Below are positions 32,577 through 43,472 of a stretch of 64,000 nt of DNA, in pieces (the stretch's first letter is position 1; every line of letters starts with the position of its first letter). This DNA is from Uliginosibacterium sp. 31-16 (GTDB lineage: Bacteria; Pseudomonadota; Gammaproteobacteria; Burkholderiales; Rhodocyclaceae). The notes under the pieces are model-generated. The model worked only from the letters and a program-made list of their open reading frames with translations. It did no database searches and was not told where the DNA came from. Location: the NCBI RefSeq assembly GCF_030730865.1, contig NZ_JAVALZ010000004.1:124001-188000 (forward strand). Direction: 5' to 3'. The translations under genes and the position numbers were made by a program.

Positions 32577-33887
32577 TCAGGCAGCAAACGGATGTTGCTT
32601 GAGAATCGTCTCGTCGCGCTCGGGGCCGGTCGAGATGATCGCGATCGGCACTTCGCAGACTTCTTCCAGGCGATTCAGATAGTTCCGGGCCGCCGCCGGC
32701 AGATCTTCCCAGCGTTTAACGCCAAAAGTCGTTTCTTTCCAGCCCGGCACGGTTTCGTAGATCGGCTCGCACGCCGCCACGTCGTCGGCACCGATCGGCA
32801 GCAGATCAACCTTCTTGCCGTGCAGCATGTAGCCGGTGCAGATCTTCAGCTCATCCAGGCCATCCAGCACATCCAGCTTGGTAATGCACAAGCCCGTCAA
32901 GCCGTTGATGCAGGCCGAACGACGCAGCGCTGCCGCATCAAACCAGCCGCAGCGACGTTTGCGACCTGTTACGGTGCCAAATTCGCGGCCCACCGTCGAC
33001 ATCTGCTCACCCGGCGTACCCTTGGTTTCGATATCCAGCTCACTCGGGAAAGGGCCGCCACCCACACGCGTACAGTATGCCTTGGTGATGCCCAGCACGT
33101 AGTGCAGCATGCCAGGGCCGACACCCGCGCCCGCCGCGGCCTGCCCGGCGACGCAGTTGGACGAGGTCACGAACGGATACGTGCCGTGGTCGATATCCAG
33201 TAGGGAGCCTTGTGCGCCCTCAAACAGCAGGTTCTGATCCGCCTTGTTTGCGGCATACAGATCGGCGGAAATATCGGAGACCAACGGGCGGATCGCCTCG
33301 GCATCCTTCATGGCCTGGTCATACACCGTCTGGAAATCCACCGGTTCGGCGTCCAGATACTGGGTCAGCACGAAATTGTGATACTCCAGCACTTCGCGCA
33401 GCTTGACGGCGAAACGCTCCGGATAGAACAGGTCGTATACACGCAAGGCGCGCCGGGCAACCTTGTCGGCATAGGCCGGGCCAATGCCCTTGCCGGTAGT
33501 GCCGATCTTGTCTGCCGCACATTTCTTGGCCTCACGCGCTTTGTCGAGTGCGGAATGGCAGGCCAGAATGAGAGGACAGCCAGGGCTGACCTTGAGACGC
33601 GAACGCACCTCGATGCCATCCTTTTCAAGAATTGCGATTTCAGACAGCAGATGGTGGGTATCCAGCACCACTCCATTGCCGATGTAACACTGCACGCCTT
33701 CACGCACGATGCCGGAAGGCACAAGATTCAGCTTGTACTCCTTGGTGCCCACCACCAGCGTGTGGCCCGCATTGTGCCCCCCCTGGAAACGCACCACGCC
33801 CTGTGCGTGATCGGTCAGCCAGTCGACGATCTTGCCTTTGCCTTCATCGCCCCACTGCGTGCCGACGACCACTACGTTCTTTGCCAT
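32577..33887 (-). CDS. purA: Adenylosuccinate synthetase
   Basis: GTP-dependent first step from IMP to AMP. The 436-residue protein begins with the P-loop-like [18 protein letters not shown], continues with [34 protein letters not shown] and the [13 protein letters not shown] substrate site. Length is typical. Last gene of the hfq-hflX-hflK-hflC-DUF2065-hisZ-purA run; it starts 11 bases after hisZ and is followed at once by a terminator. Confidence 0.98.
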   Translation of the reverse strand: MAKNVVVVGTQWGDEGKGKIVDWLTDHAQGVVRFQGGHNAGHTLVVGTKEYKLNLVPSGIVREGVQCYIGNGVVLDTHHLLSEIAILEKDGIEVRSRLKVSPGCPLILACHSALDKAREAKKCAADKIGTTGKGIGPAYADKVARRALRVYDLFYPERFAVKLREVLEYHNFVLTQYLDAEPVDFQTVYDQAMKDAEAIRPLVSDISADLYAANKADQNLLFEGAQGSLLDIDHGTYPFVTSSNCVAGQAAAGAGVGPGMLHYVLGITKAYCTRVGGGPFPSELDIETKGTPGEQMSTVGREFGTVTGRKRRCGWFDAAALRRSACINGLTGLCITKLDVLDGLDELKICTGYMLHGKKVDLLPIGADDVAACEPIYETVPGWKETTFGVKRWEDLPAAARNYLNRLEEVCEVPIAIISTGPERDETILKQHPFAA

Positions 33888-33898
33888 TTGAATCTTCC

Positions 33899-35059
33899 TC
33901 AGTCTTCCAGTGCCACGACGCCCCAGGCGCCGTCATTCGATACGATACGCCGGTCGCAACCTGCTTCACGCCAATCCCCGACGTGTCCAGGCAACTCCAG
34001 CATCACTATCTCACCCGCAGCCCGCAATTGTGCAACCAGCGCCGCCAGTTCTGGCGCTGAATCGATCGGCGCCAGCACCGCACCGACAGCTCGGACATCG
34101 GGCCCCAAAGCCGCCAGCTCGCGCACATCCAGACTGAACCCCGTTGCAGGACGTGCCCGCCCGAATTCACGTCCCACTTCGTTATAGCGTCCGCCCAGCG
34201 CCACCGCAGTCGGCGATGCCCCACAGTAGGCTGCGAACATCAGTCCGGTGTGGTAGTGATAGCCGCGCAGATCTGCCAGATCGAAACTCAACGGCAAATC
34301 GCCGAGCTGCCGCGACAGATGCAACAGCTCATCCAGCGCAGCATGCACGCCGGGAACGTTGGGCAACACATCACGCGCACGCAGCAGCACACTGACGTCG
34401 CCATAGAGCTCTGGCAAGGCCAGCAAACCGGAACGCGCAGGCTCGGAAATATTGGCAACGAACTCACGCAGCCCAGGCACATCCTTGGCTTGCAGAATGC
34501 CGAACAAGGTCTTCTCGGCTACCGCATTCAGTCCGGCCAGGGAGCTCAGTGTGCGGAACAAGCCAACGTGCCCCACGTCGATACGACTGGTACGCGCGCC
34601 AGCAAGCTGCAGGGTCCGCGCAAGCAGACGAAGAACCTCAACATCCGCTTCGATGCCAGCGTGACCATACAGCTCCGCGCCGATCTGCAGAGGCTCACGC
34701 GAGGCACTCATGGAACGCGGCAGTACATGCACCACGGGGCCGCAGTAGCACATGCGCGCCACACCGTTCCGGTTGAGCAGGTGAGCATCAATACGGGTCA
34801 CCTGCGGCGTGGTGTCCGCTCGCAAGCCAAGCGTGCGGCCGGAGATCTGATCGACAAACTTGAACATGGTGTCTGCCATGTCCTGCCCGGTGCCGGACAC
34901 CAATGAATCGAGATACTCGACAGCCGGCGGAATGACCAGTTGATAACCATGCAGCCGGAACTCATCGAGCAATCTCCGGCGCAGATTTTCCACACGCTGC
35001 GCTTCAAGCGGCAGCACATCTTCAAAATATTCGGGCAAAGCCCAGCGTGGCAAAGCCAT
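33899..35059 (-). CDS. hisZ: ATP phosphoribosyltransferase regulatory subunit HisZ
   Basis: 386-residue HisRS-like paralogue without aminoacylation activity, required by short-form HisG in histidine synthesis. The class II fold is visible ([40 protein letters not shown], the [13 protein letters not shown] motif 2 region), but key tRNA-synthetase residues are not all kept. The gene sits far from hisG, between the hfl genes and purA, as is usual in betaproteobacteria. Starts 9 bases after DUF2065's stop. Confidence 0.93.
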   Translation of the reverse strand: MALPRWALPEYFEDVLPLEAQRVENLRRRLLDEFRLHGYQLVIPPAVEYLDSLVSGTGQDMADTMFKFVDQISGRTLGLRADTTPQVTRIDAHLLNRNGVARMCYCGPVVHVLPRSMSASREPLQIGAELYGHAGIEADVEVLRLLARTLQLAGARTSRIDVGHVGLFRTLSSLAGLNAVAEKTLFGILQAKDVPGLREFVANISEPARSGLLALPELYGDVSVLLRARDVLPNVPGVHAALDELLHLSRQLGDLPLSFDLADLRGYHYHTGLMFAAYCGASPTAVALGGRYNEVGREFGRARPATGFSLDVRELAALGPDVRAVGAVLAPIDSAPELAALVAQLRAAGEIVMLELPGHVGDWREAGCDRRIVSNDGAWGVVALED

Positions 35060-35067
35060 GGGAAGTC

Positions 35068-35253
35068 TTACTTGATCAGGATGAAAAGGACAGCACCCAG
35101 CAGGAGAGATGCCAGACCGAAGAACCGGATCTGGCCATCTGCCATGCGAGTGATGCGCGCAAAGGTCTCGCGCCAGACCTTGGGCGCAATCAGGGGGAGC
35201 AGACCTTCAAGCATCAGCATCAATGCGAAGGCCGCCAGTACGAAACGCAGCAT
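35068..35253 (-). CDS. DUF2065 small membrane protein
   Basis: 61-residue protein with two hydrophobic helices: [21 protein letters not shown] and [18 protein letters not shown], separated by [17 protein letters not shown]. This is the YjeT/DUF2065 pattern, nearly always located between hflC and hisZ or purA. Function unknown; a role alongside HflKC is plausible from location only. It begins 2 bases after the hflC stop. Confidence 0.9.
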   Translation of the reverse strand: MLRFVLAAFALMLMLEGLLPLIAPKVWRETFARITRMADGQIRFFGLASLLLGAVLFILIK

Positions 35254-35255
35254 GA

Positions 35256-36140
35256 CTACTTCACGCCCTCTTTGCCAGCGCCATTCTTCATGTATTTGAA
35301 GAAATCGGAGGACGGATCCACCACCAGCACATCACTCTTGCTGCGGAAGGTTTGCTTGTAGGCTTCCATGCTGCGCCAGAACCGGTAGAACTCCGGGCTG
35401 CGACCAAAAGCCTCGGCGTAGATTGCTGCAGCCTTGGCATCACCCTCGCCCTTGATCTTCTGTGCGTCGCGATAGGCTTCAGCCACCACAACCTCACGCC
35501 GCTTGTCTGCGTCGGCCTTGATCTGTTCGGCTTCGGCCCCGCCGGTGGAGCGCAACTCATTGGCCACGCGCTTGCGTTCAGCTTCCATGCGGCGATAAAC
35601 GGAATCGCTGACATCGGTTGGCAACTCTACGCGCTTGACACGGACATCCACGATTTCCACACCGTACTGCACGGAGTCCGCAGCAGCTTTGGTTTTCACG
35701 GCCGCCATCAAGCTCTGCCGCTTGCCGGAAATCACATCATGCATCTGGCGCGTACCGAACTCCTCGCGCAACACCGCATTGACCGTCTGCTCCAGACGAC
35801 TGCGGGCCCGGATCTCTTCCACTCCGAAAGCGCGATAAAAAACGGCCGGATCCTTGATTCGCCATTTGACGAAAGAATCCACCAAGACATTTTTCTTCTC
35901 CGCCGTCTGGAACAACTCCGATTCGGGAGAGTCCAGAGTGAGGATGCGCCGATCGAAATACTTCACATCCTGGATCAGTGGCAGCTTGAACTTGAGTCCC
36001 GGCTCCACTTCAAAGCGTTTGATTTCGCCCATCTGAAAAACCAGCGCGTAGTTTCGCTGATCCACGGTGAACACCGACATCGCCAGCAGGACGACGACAA
36101 GCAGGACAAAACCCAGAACAACAGGCAAGCGCGAATTCAT
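35256..36140 (-). CDS. hflC: FtsH-protease modulator HflC
   Basis: SPFH/stomatin-family subunit (294 residues) that with HflK forms a membrane-anchored cage around the FtsH protease. N-terminal membrane segment LPVVLGFVLLVVVLLAMSVF (about residues 5-24), then the band-7 domain (FTVDQRNYALVFQMGEIKR, GLKFKLPLIQDVKYFDRR) and a long coiled coil rich in R, A and E. The ATG at 36140 overlaps the hflK stop (TGATG), with a GGAG 8 bases upstream; an in-frame TTG one codon earlier is rejected. Confidence 0.95.
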   Translation of the reverse strand: MNSRLPVVLGFVLLVVVLLAMSVFTVDQRNYALVFQMGEIKRFEVEPGLKFKLPLIQDVKYFDRRILTLDSPESELFQTAEKKNVLVDSFVKWRIKDPAVFYRAFGVEEIRARSRLEQTVNAVLREEFGTRQMHDVISGKRQSLMAAVKTKAAADSVQYGVEIVDVRVKRVELPTDVSDSVYRRMEAERKRVANELRSTGGAEAEQIKADADKRREVVVAEAYRDAQKIKGEGDAKAAAIYAEAFGRSPEFYRFWRSMEAYKQTFRSKSDVLVVDPSSDFFKYMKNGAGKEGVK

Positions 36141-37378
36141 CAACGTTCTCCCCGCTCACGGTTGCGCAAAGCATCGCGACGGCTATCAACATCCTGCCGC
36201 GGTAACGTCTGCGGCGTTTCCGGGACTGCCGGCTTGGCTGGCGTAACAGCAGCGTCAGGCGGCACAGGCGCATTTGCCTGCATCAATTTGTCCAGCGGCA
36301 GGTAGAGCAGGTTGCCATTTCCCTTTGCATCCACCATGACTTTGGACGTGCTCGAATACACCTGCTGCATCGCGTCGATATACATGCGATTCCGTGTTAC
36401 CTCAGGAGCTTTGGCGTATTCGGCGAATACCTGCTTGAAGCGACTGGCATCGCCCTCTGCCTGCGCAACCACGCGACCGGAATATCCCATGGCCTCTTCA
36501 CGCAAACGTGCGGCCGTACCCTCAGCCTTGGGCACGACATCGTTGAAATAGGCCTGCCCCTCGCTCTTCAGGCGCTCTCGGTCCTGGACAGCTTTTGTTG
36601 CATCATTGAAGGCATCCTGAACCTGCTCCGGCGGCTGAGCATTCTGCATCGTCACCTTGCTGACCTGAATGCCACTGCTCTTGTAATCACCGACCTTGTA
36701 ATCATTCAGAATTCGCTGGATCAACAGCTGCGCATCCTTGGCTATCGCTTCGCGTCCCTGATAAAGAACAAAATCCATTTTGCTCTTACCGACAATCTCG
36801 CGCATTGCTGATTCAGCAACCTGTTTGACAGCGGCATCCGGATCCTTGTTGCTGAACAGGAATTCAGCCGGATCATTCAATGTGTATTGAACGGCAAACT
36901 GGATGTTGATGATGTTTTCATCATCCGTCAGCATCAGTGACTCATGCAGATTCTTGGTTCGATCAGAGGCTCTGAAACCGATTTCAACGGTACGCACGCG
37001 CGTCACATTGACCAGCTCAACCGACTCGACCGGATAGGGAATGTGCCACTGCAAACCTTCGTTGGTAATGGCCTGGAACTTTCCAAAACGCAGTACTACA
37101 CCGCGTTGGCTGGCATCCACCGTATAAAACCCGCTCCCGGCCCACAGCAACAGCAATACGCCAACAATCAAACCGACGCCGCCGCCAAGTTGGCGTGAAG
37201 ACACCGGCGGCGGATTCTCGCCCCCCCCCGCACCACCACCGCCAGACCGGCCAAACAAGCCGCCGAGACGGCTATTGAAATCGCGCCAGATGTCTTCGAG
37301 GTCGGGAGGCCCCTGCTCGCTACCACGCTTGTCGTCGCCCTGGCTTTTATTGCCCCAGCGCGGGTCATTAATTGACAT
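36140..37378 (-). CDS. hflK: FtsH-protease modulator HflK
   Basis: 412-residue partner of HflC. It starts SINDPRWGNKSQGDDKRG, then GPPDLEDIWRDFNSRLGGLF, a glycine-rich stretch, a membrane helix (GLIVGVLLLLWAGSGFY) and the SPFH domain (ASQRGVVLRFGKFQAITNEG; VNVTRVRTVEIGFRA), followed by coiled coil and a Pro/Ala-rich tail. The ATG at 37378 (MSIND) matches betaproteobacterial HflK; an ATG at 37396 that overlaps the hflX stop (ATGA) is a real alternative and would add six residues. Confidence 0.94.
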   Translation of the reverse strand: MSINDPRWGNKSQGDDKRGSEQGPPDLEDIWRDFNSRLGGLFGRSGGGGAGGGENPPPVSSRQLGGGVGLIVGVLLLLWAGSGFYTVDASQRGVVLRFGKFQAITNEGLQWHIPYPVESVELVNVTRVRTVEIGFRASDRTKNLHESLMLTDDENIINIQFAVQYTLNDPAEFLFSNKDPDAAVKQVAESAMREIVGKSKMDFVLYQGREAIAKDAQLLIQRILNDYKVGDYKSSGIQVSKVTMQNAQPPEQVQDAFNDATKAVQDRERLKSEGQAYFNDVVPKAEGTAARLREEAMGYSGRVVAQAEGDASRFKQVFAEYAKAPEVTRNRMYIDAMQQVYSSTSKVMVDAKGNGNLLYLPLDKLMQANAPVPPDAAVTPAKPAVPETPQTLPRQDVDSRRDALRNRERGER

Positions 37379-37392
37379 GAGAAGTCCGGTAA

Positions 37393-38559
37393 TCATTGGG
37401 ATACTCGGTCTGGATTGTCGGTCGAATTGATCAGCCCGGCATCACCGGCCTGATCTGCGGATAAAGCAGGAAACATCTGGGTTGTCAGTACGCGACGCAA
37501 CAGATCCAGCCCATCACCTGTCCGGGCACTGAGCAAAACACGCCCGATTTTACCATAGCCATCTGCCTCAACCGCCGGCAGACCATGGGTCATGTCGATC
37601 TTGTTCCACACCTGCACCTGCGGAACATCGCCAGCGCCTATCTCGCGCAGAACACGATTCACCACCGCAATCTGTGCCTCCCGATCTTCCGAAGAAGCAT
37701 CCACCACATGCAGGAGCAAGTCAGCATTGGCTGTTTCTTCGAGCGTGGCATGAAAGGCTGCAACCACAGAATGGGGCAGGTCACGAATAAAGCCTACGGT
37801 GTCTGAAAGCACGATATGCCGTTGCGCATCGCTCAGATAGATTCGTCGTGACGTTGTATCCAGCGTCGCGAACAATTGATCGGCAGCATAGGCGCCAGCC
37901 TTGGTCAGCGCATTAAACAAGGTCGATTTCCCCGCATTGGTATAACCGACCAATGAGACCATCGGCACTTCACTACGTTCCCGAGAGCGGCGCCGAACCT
38001 TGCGCTGTTTTTCCAGTTGCTTGAGCCGGTCCTTGAGCAACTTGACCCGATTGCCAAGCAGACGCCGATCTGTCTCGAGCTGCTTCTCGCCGGGGCCGCG
38101 CAGACCAATCCCCCCTTTCTGTCGCTCCAGGTGGGTCCATCCGCGCACCAGCCGGGTCGCCAGATGTTCCAGCTGCGCCAGCTCTACCTGCAGCTTGCCT
38201 TCATGGCTTTGGGCCCGCAGGGCAAAAATATCAAGAATCAGGGAGGTTCGGTCAATCACCCGGCGCTGCAGCACACGCTCAAGATTTCGTTGCTGGGCAG
38301 CGCTCAACTCATGATTGAAGATAACAATATCCGCATCATGCGCTGCAACTGCGGCAGCGATCTCCTCAACCTTGCCTGATCCGGCATACAGCGCCGCGTC
38401 AGGAGCCCGACGACGCCCTTGCACAACAGCAACAGTGGCCGCTCCGGCTGAATCAGCAAGCAGTTGCAGCTCCGCCAGACACTCAGCAAGGCCTGCAACA
38501 CCAAAATCAAGCTGTACCAGCACAGCACGATTACCGGCGGAATCGGGACGATCAAACAT
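37393..38559 (-). CDS. hflX: Ribosome-associated GTPase HflX
   Basis: GTPase that rescues and splits stalled or heat-damaged ribosomes. The 388-residue product has the N-terminal HflX domain (RRRAPDAALYAGSGKVEEIA; HELSAAQQRNLERVL; GIGLRGPGEKQLETDRR) and a G domain with GYTNAGKSTLFNAL, DTVGFIRDLPH and NKID. I start it at MFDRPDSAGNRAVLVQLDFG, the usual family beginning; an ATG at 38613 would add 18 residues. It lies downstream of hfq with about 110 bases between, and its end overlaps the alternative hflK start. Confidence 0.94.
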   Translation of the reverse strand: MFDRPDSAGNRAVLVQLDFGVAGLAECLAELQLLADSAGAATVAVVQGRRRAPDAALYAGSGKVEEIAAAVAAHDADIVIFNHELSAAQQRNLERVLQRRVIDRTSLILDIFALRAQSHEGKLQVELAQLEHLATRLVRGWTHLERQKGGIGLRGPGEKQLETDRRLLGNRVKLLKDRLKQLEKQRKVRRRSRERSEVPMVSLVGYTNAGKSTLFNALTKAGAYAADQLFATLDTTSRRIYLSDAQRHIVLSDTVGFIRDLPHSVVAAFHATLEETANADLLLHVVDASSEDREAQIAVVNRVLREIGAGDVPQVQVWNKIDMTHGLPAVEADGYGKIGRVLLSARTGDGLDLLRRVLTTQMFPALSADQAGDAGLINSTDNPDRVSQ

Positions 38560-38672
38560 CTGCGCGGACAAGCGAAAGCCCGGCAATGGCTTGGCGCCAG
38601 AACCGGACAACATGGATACGAAGCATACAAAAGAACGTGTCGGGCCGGCCCGACAGACCAGGCCCGATCAAC

Positions 38673-38936
38673 TTACTCCTTGGGGACTTCGGCAGGCAAT
38701 GCGGCCGCACCGTTTTCATGCGGAATTGACACCGCGCGCGCAGGCACCACGGTAGAAATAGCATGCTTATAAACCATCTGGGTCACAGTGTTCTTCAGCA
38801 GCACCACGTATTGATCAAACGACTCAATATGGCCCTGCAGCTTGATACCGTTAACCAGATAGATGGAAACAGGGATGTGTTCCCGGCGCAGGACATTCAA
38901 AAAGGGGTCTTGCAGCAATTGGCCTTTGTTGCTCAT
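38673..38936 (-). CDS. hfq: RNA chaperone Hfq
   Basis: 87-residue Sm-like hexamer subunit that pairs small RNAs with mRNAs. The Sm1 motif [20 protein letters not shown] and Sm2 ([20 protein letters not shown], including the YKHAIST block) are exact, followed by a short acidic/alanine tail. GAGGG lies about 9 bases before the ATG at 38936, and an in-frame ATG 15 bases upstream is less likely. Heads the hfq-hflX-hflK-hflC-DUF2065-hisZ-purA run. Confidence 0.98.
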   Translation of the reverse strand: MSNKGQLLQDPFLNVLRREHIPVSIYLVNGIKLQGHIESFDQYVVLLKNTVTQMVYKHAISTVVPARAVSIPHENGAAALPAEVPKE

Positions 38937-39023
38937 GGTTGTGGCCCTCATGTGTATTGTTATGGGGTAATGCGCCAGCCGTCCGGTCAGGCATGGCCGG
39001 GCAAGCTTGGGAGGATAGCAGGC

Positions 39024-40352
39024 TTAGTCCTTGTCGGCATAGGGGTTGCGCGCAGACCGGAATTCAATGCGCAACGGGGTCCCCTGCAATTTGAACACGT
39101 CCATGAAGGTTCGCTCCAGATAGCGTCGGTAGGCCTCAGGAATGTGATCAAGTGCATTGCCATGGATCACCACCACAGGAGGATTCTGCCCGCCTTGGTG
39201 AGCGTAGCGCATCTTCGGCCGGAAAATCCCCTGGCGAGGAGGTTGCTGCTTGGCAATGGCCTCGACAAGTGTCCGGGTCAATTTTGGGGTTGGCAGCTTG
39301 GCCATTGCTGCCGCATAAGCCAGGTCGACAGACTTCAGCAGCGGCCCCATGCCTTGCGCCTGCAAAGCTGAAATGTAGTGATGCCGCGCAAACCCCAGAA
39401 AATGAAGTTTGCGTGCGATATCGGCCTTGACCCGCTCACGGCGATACTCGTCCACGTCATCCCATTTATTGACGGCCAGCACCAGCGCCCGGCCAGCCTC
39501 AAGCACAAAGCCTGCAATATGCGCATCCTGATCCGAAATATCCTGGCTCGCGTCCAGAACAAGCACGGCAACGTTGGACTCTTCTACCGCCTGCAGGGTT
39601 TTGATTACCGAAAATTTTTCGATCGTCTCAAACACTTTGCCACGACGTCGCAAACCCGCCGTATCAATCAGCGTATATGCCTTGCCATTGCGCTCAAACG
39701 GGATCTCGATTGCATCGCGAGTCGTGCCTGGCATGTCGAAAGCGATAACACGATCTTCGCCAAGCAGCGCATTGATCAATGTGGACTTGCCCACATTCGG
39801 GCGGCCAACAATCGCAACCTTGGGCCCGCTACCTGTGTCCTGCTCGGCCCCCTCGCCCTCGGGAAAGCGCTCAAGGATCAGGTCGATCAAGCTTCGCACG
39901 CCTTCTCCGTGCGCACCGGAAATCACGTACGGCTGCCCGAAACCCAATTCGTGGAATTCGGCACTGAAAGCATCCCGATTCATCCCCTCGCCTTTATTGA
40001 CAGCAAGGTAAACCGGGCGTCCCGAGCGGCGCAAAGTGTCAGCGATCTGCTTGTCGTGCGGAGTCAGGCCCAGGCGGCCGTCCACGATAAACAGCAAGGC
40101 GTCACCTTCAGCAATCGCTGATTCAGCCTGACGTGCCATTTCAGCCACAACACCATCCTTGGCATTGGGCTCGAAGCCACCTGTATCAACCACCAGATAG
40201 GAGCGGGACCCGAGACGTCCGTGCCCGTAATGCCGGTCTCGCGTGAGGCCCGGCATATCCGCAACCAACGCATCGCGGGAGCGGGTCAATCGGTTAAAAA
40301 GAGTGGACTTGCCGACATTGGGTCGACCGACCAGAACCAGCGTAGGTTTCAC
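39024..40352 (-). CDS. der: Ribosome biogenesis GTPase Der (EngA)
   Basis: 442-residue protein with two tandem GTPase domains, each showing [10 protein letters not shown] (about residues 8 and 184) and a DMPG element ([12 protein letters not shown] and [12 protein letters not shown]), then a C-terminal KH-like domain ending in a tail with [17 protein letters not shown]. Essential for 50S subunit assembly. Lies 19 bases downstream of bamB and 88 bases upstream of hfq, the conserved hisS-yfgM-bamB-der context. Confidence 0.98.
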   Translation of the reverse strand: MKPTLVLVGRPNVGKSTLFNRLTRSRDALVADMPGLTRDRHYGHGRLGSRSYLVVDTGGFEPNAKDGVVAEMARQAESAIAEGDALLFIVDGRLGLTPHDKQIADTLRRSGRPVYLAVNKGEGMNRDAFSAEFHELGFGQPYVISGAHGEGVRSLIDLILERFPEGEGAEQDTGSGPKVAIVGRPNVGKSTLINALLGEDRVIAFDMPGTTRDAIEIPFERNGKAYTLIDTAGLRRRGKVFETIEKFSVIKTLQAVEESNVAVLVLDASQDISDQDAHIAGFVLEAGRALVLAVNKWDDVDEYRRERVKADIARKLHFLGFARHHYISALQAQGMGPLLKSVDLAYAAAMAKLPTPKLTRTLVEAIAKQQPPRQGIFRPKMRYAHQGGQNPPVVVIHGNALDHIPEAYRRYLERTFMDVFKLQGTPLRIEFRSARNPYADKD

Positions 40353-40370
40353 TGCAACTCCAGACCCTGC

Positions 40371-41507
40371 TTATTGCGGTACGGAAAACGCATACAGGCT
40401 GCCATCACGAGCCTGCACCGCCACCGCGTTGTTAGGTAGTTGCAGCAAAGGAGCGCTGATGCCCGAACTATCAGCCCGCAGACGGGAAATGAACCGCCCG
40501 TCCTGACGACTGAGTACATGCATATATCCCTCTGCATCCGCCACAACCAGCGAATTGCCCACGATGGCTGGACGTCCCACCCGCCGGTGCAGCAATTTAT
40601 CCTGCTTCCAGTTAGTGGCTCCATTGCTTGCATCAAGAGAATAAACAGCATCCGTTGCGTCAGTTACATACAAGGCAGTGGCATCTGCATCAACTCCGAC
40701 GGCGGAGGAGAAATCACGAGTCCAGCGCACAACCCCGCTATCACGATCCACACAAGCAACGCGCCCCTGAAAGGCAGCCACGCACACAGCGTCACCACGC
40801 AATACCGGTGTGCCAACAACATCGGTCATGCGTTCCAGTTCGTTTGAGCCCTTGGGTTGTGCAATGGTTGCCTCCCAGCGCTGAACACCACCTCCTGCGC
40901 TGACTGCCACCAGCTTTCCGCCAGGAAAACCTGCCACCAGCAAATCCCCCGCCTGCAGCAGCCCCGCATAATTACGCAAGGCCAGCGGCGACTGAGCCCG
41001 CTGATATATCCAGCGACGCTTGCCGTCAGCTACGCCATAGGCCGCCAGCAAGTTGTCGCCGACCCGCACGACCACCAGATCCCCCGTAACCAGGGGACTC
41101 GCCAATACTTCTCCTTCGACCGCGACCTTCCAGCGCAAACCGCCTTTGTCCGCATCGTGAGCCAACAGCATTCCGTCACTACTGGCCACCACCACGACTG
41201 AACTGTCACTCCCGACACCGCCAGTCAAGCGCGCTGCAGTCTTGACCCGCCACAATTCGCGCCCGGTGGCATCAAAACGCATCAGCGTTCCGCTACGGCT
41301 GGCTGCATACACACTCCCGCCAGCCAAGGCAGGGCGCAGCATGGACTCCTCGATGGACCCAACTCCGCTGTGCCACTGCTCCCGCAAAGCACCAGAGGGG
41401 TTGAAAACAGGCAGCGGAGAAGGCTGCGGCCCCTTGCTGGAAGACCAGAGAAAACAGCCGCCAAGAGACGACGCCAGCACCAGAACAACGAATGCGCGAA
41501 GTTTCAT
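40371..41507 (-). CDS. bamB: Outer membrane assembly lipoprotein BamB
   Basis: 378-residue lipoprotein of the BAM complex. The start MKLRAFVVLVLASSLGGCFL carries a lipobox (LGGC). The mature part is an eight-bladed WD40/PQQ-like beta-propeller with repeats such as GGSVYAASRSGTLMRFDATG, DGMLLAHDADKGGLRWK and RVACVDRDSGVVRWTRDF. It overlaps the yfgM stop by one base (TGATG), so translation is coupled. Confidence 0.96.
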   Translation of the reverse strand: MKLRAFVVLVLASSLGGCFLWSSSKGPQPSPLPVFNPSGALREQWHSGVGSIEESMLRPALAGGSVYAASRSGTLMRFDATGRELWRVKTAARLTGGVGSDSSVVVVASSDGMLLAHDADKGGLRWKVAVEGEVLASPLVTGDLVVVRVGDNLLAAYGVADGKRRWIYQRAQSPLALRNYAGLLQAGDLLVAGFPGGKLVAVSAGGGVQRWEATIAQPKGSNELERMTDVVGTPVLRGDAVCVAAFQGRVACVDRDSGVVRWTRDFSSAVGVDADATALYVTDATDAVYSLDASNGATNWKQDKLLHRRVGRPAIVGNSLVVADAEGYMHVLSRQDGRFISRLRADSSGISAPLLQLPNNAVAVQARDGSLYAFSVPQ

Positions 41508-42157
41508 CAGGCCCCTCCAAGGGCTTCCAGCTTGGTTTGCACAGCAGAGCGGAACCCGGCCGACTGTTGTCCGCCTTGCAGTGCGATAGCATCCGCGGCT
41601 TTTTTGTATGCATCCCGGGCCGCCTCCTGCTCCCCTTTGGCGAACAACACGTCACCACGCAGGTCTTCAAAGCGTGCAGTGAAGGCCTGCGCAGGCGCGG
41701 CTTCCAAGGTTTTCAGGGCCGCTGCGTAATCTTTCTCATCCAGTTGCACGCTGGCCAGTCGCAAACGCGCCAGATCGCGCAAGAGAGGGTCTGCCCCTTT
41801 GCTGGCAGCCCACTCTAGTCTGCTGCGTGCAGCCTTGCCGTCACCAGAGTCAATCTCCGCTTTGGCGCTCAGCAACGCAGCTAGTTCGGCTGCCGCCGTA
41901 TCGCCATGTTTGCTGATGATTTCATCTGTCAGTACGCGCAGCTTGGCAACATCCTTGGACTGATCGGCCTGAGCCACCGCACCATAGATGGCGCCCGACT
42001 CAGCGGCCTGTCTGGCCTGATACGCGCGCCACCCGGTCGTGCCGGCAACAACCAGTGCCAAGGCCAGAGCGGCCCCCGTCACCCGATTGCCATTTTTTTC
42101 CCACCAGGCCTTGATGGCCGATAGCTGCTCCTGCTCTTCCAGATCGTAAGCTGCCAT
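41507..42157 (-). CDS. yfgM: YfgM-like tetratricopeptide-repeat membrane protein
   Basis: 216-residue inner-membrane protein. A short cytoplasmic N-terminus (MAAYDLEEQEQLSAIKAWWE) precedes one membrane helix (TGAALALALVVAGTTGWRAY) and a periplasmic TPR-type domain. In E. coli YfgM binds the SecYEG translocon and the PpiD chaperone. The context hisS-yfgM-bamB-der is the same. Starts 25 bases after the hisS stop and overlaps bamB. Confidence 0.93.
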   Translation of the reverse strand: MAAYDLEEQEQLSAIKAWWEKNGNRVTGAALALALVVAGTTGWRAYQARQAAESGAIYGAVAQADQSKDVAKLRVLTDEIISKHGDTAAAELAALLSAKAEIDSGDGKAARSRLEWAASKGADPLLRDLARLRLASVQLDEKDYAAALKTLEAAPAQAFTARFEDLRGDVLFAKGEQEAARDAYKKAADAIALQGGQQSAGFRSAVQTKLEALGGA

Positions 42158-42182
42158 TTAATTTCGTTCCTTCATTCAAAAA

Positions 42183-43469
42183 TCAGGTTGAAGATTCGCC
42201 ATAAAGGCGACTCACCAGTAATTCAGTCAACGCTTCGGGCGACACGGCCTGCTGCTCGCCCTCCTCGCGCAAGGACTTCAACGCAACTTCGCCCGCCGCT
42301 GCTTCGTTATCGCCGACGATGACCGCGTAGGCAGCCCCTGAGGCATCAGCTCTCTTCATTTGCGACTTGAAACTGCCCCCGCCACAGTGGAACAGCACCG
42401 AGAACCCTGCACTGCGCAATAGCTCCCCGACTCGGAAAGCAAAAGGCTGCGCCATCTCCCCCTGATGCACCATGTAAACATCAGGCGCGCTCAACGGAAC
42501 AGATGAGTCCTGCCCCTCCAGCCACAACAGCATGATTCGCTCCATGCCCATGGCAAATCCACAGGCAGGCGCCTGCTTGCCGCCCAACTGGGCAATCAGC
42601 CCATCATATCGCCCACCCGCACAGAAAGTTGCTTGCGCCCCCAGACGCGAAGTCGTCCATTCGAACACGGTCCGGTTGTAGTAGTCCAGCCCTCGTACCA
42701 GGCGAGGATTGATCCGATAAGGCACTGCGGCTTCTCGCAACAGGAACTGAACCGCCTCGAAGTGGTTCAGAGAGTCTTTGCCAAGAAAGTCGATGAGTTT
42801 CGGGGCTGCCTCGACAATTCCTTGCATGGCAGGATTTTTGGTGTCCAGTACCCGCAACGGATTGGTGTGCAGGCGACGCTTGCCATCCTCATCGAGTTCG
42901 GTCTCGTGACGCAGAAGATAGGCAATCAACTCGCCGCGGTGGCGAGCACGCTCTTCTGCATCGCCTAACGAATTGAGCTGCAGCTCAACATCTTCCAGCC
43001 CGAGATCATCCCATAAACGACGACACATCACGATGTGTTCGGCGTCTATATCCGGACCGGCGAAGCCCAGCGCCTCCACGCCGACTTGATGAAACTGGCG
43101 ATAGCGCCCTTTCTGAGGACGCTCATGGCGGAACATCGGGCCACTGTAGTAAAGACGCTGCGGATTCTGGAAAATCAGGTTGTGTTCAATGACTGAGCGC
43201 ACGCAGGACGCGGTCCCTTCAGGACGCAGCGTCAGTTGCTCGCCATTGAGCCGATCTTCAAAGGAATACATTTCCTTTTCAACGATATCGGTGTGCTCAC
43301 CAACACCGCGCGAAAAAAGCTTGGTGGCTTCAAGGATCGGAGTTCGGATCGGCCTGTAACCGTAACTCTTGAGCCAATCCCGAACTATGGCTTCAAAAGC
43401 CTCCCAGCGCTCCGCTTCATCAGGGAGCAAATCGTTCATGCCGCGAATGCCTTGCAGTTTGGTGCTCAT
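42183..43469 (-). CDS. hisS: Histidyl-tRNA synthetase
   Basis: 428-residue class II synthetase charging tRNA-His. Motif 1 is in [18 protein letters not shown], motif 2 is [16 protein letters not shown], the histidine-specific signatures are [15 protein letters not shown] and the [15 protein letters not shown] region, and the C-terminal anticodon-binding domain starts near [15 protein letters not shown]. Starts 3 bases after ispG. Length typical. Confidence 0.98.
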   Translation of the reverse strand: MSTKLQGIRGMNDLLPDEAERWEAFEAIVRDWLKSYGYRPIRTPILEATKLFSRGVGEHTDIVEKEMYSFEDRLNGEQLTLRPEGTASCVRSVIEHNLIFQNPQRLYYSGPMFRHERPQKGRYRQFHQVGVEALGFAGPDIDAEHIVMCRRLWDDLGLEDVELQLNSLGDAEERARHRGELIAYLLRHETELDEDGKRRLHTNPLRVLDTKNPAMQGIVEAAPKLIDFLGKDSLNHFEAVQFLLREAAVPYRINPRLVRGLDYYNRTVFEWTTSRLGAQATFCAGGRYDGLIAQLGGKQAPACGFAMGMERIMLLWLEGQDSSVPLSAPDVYMVHQGEMAQPFAFRVGELLRSAGFSVLFHCGGGSFKSQMKRADASGAAYAVIVGDNEAAAGEVALKSLREEGEQQAVSPEALTELLVSRLYGESST

Positions 43470-43472
43470 GGA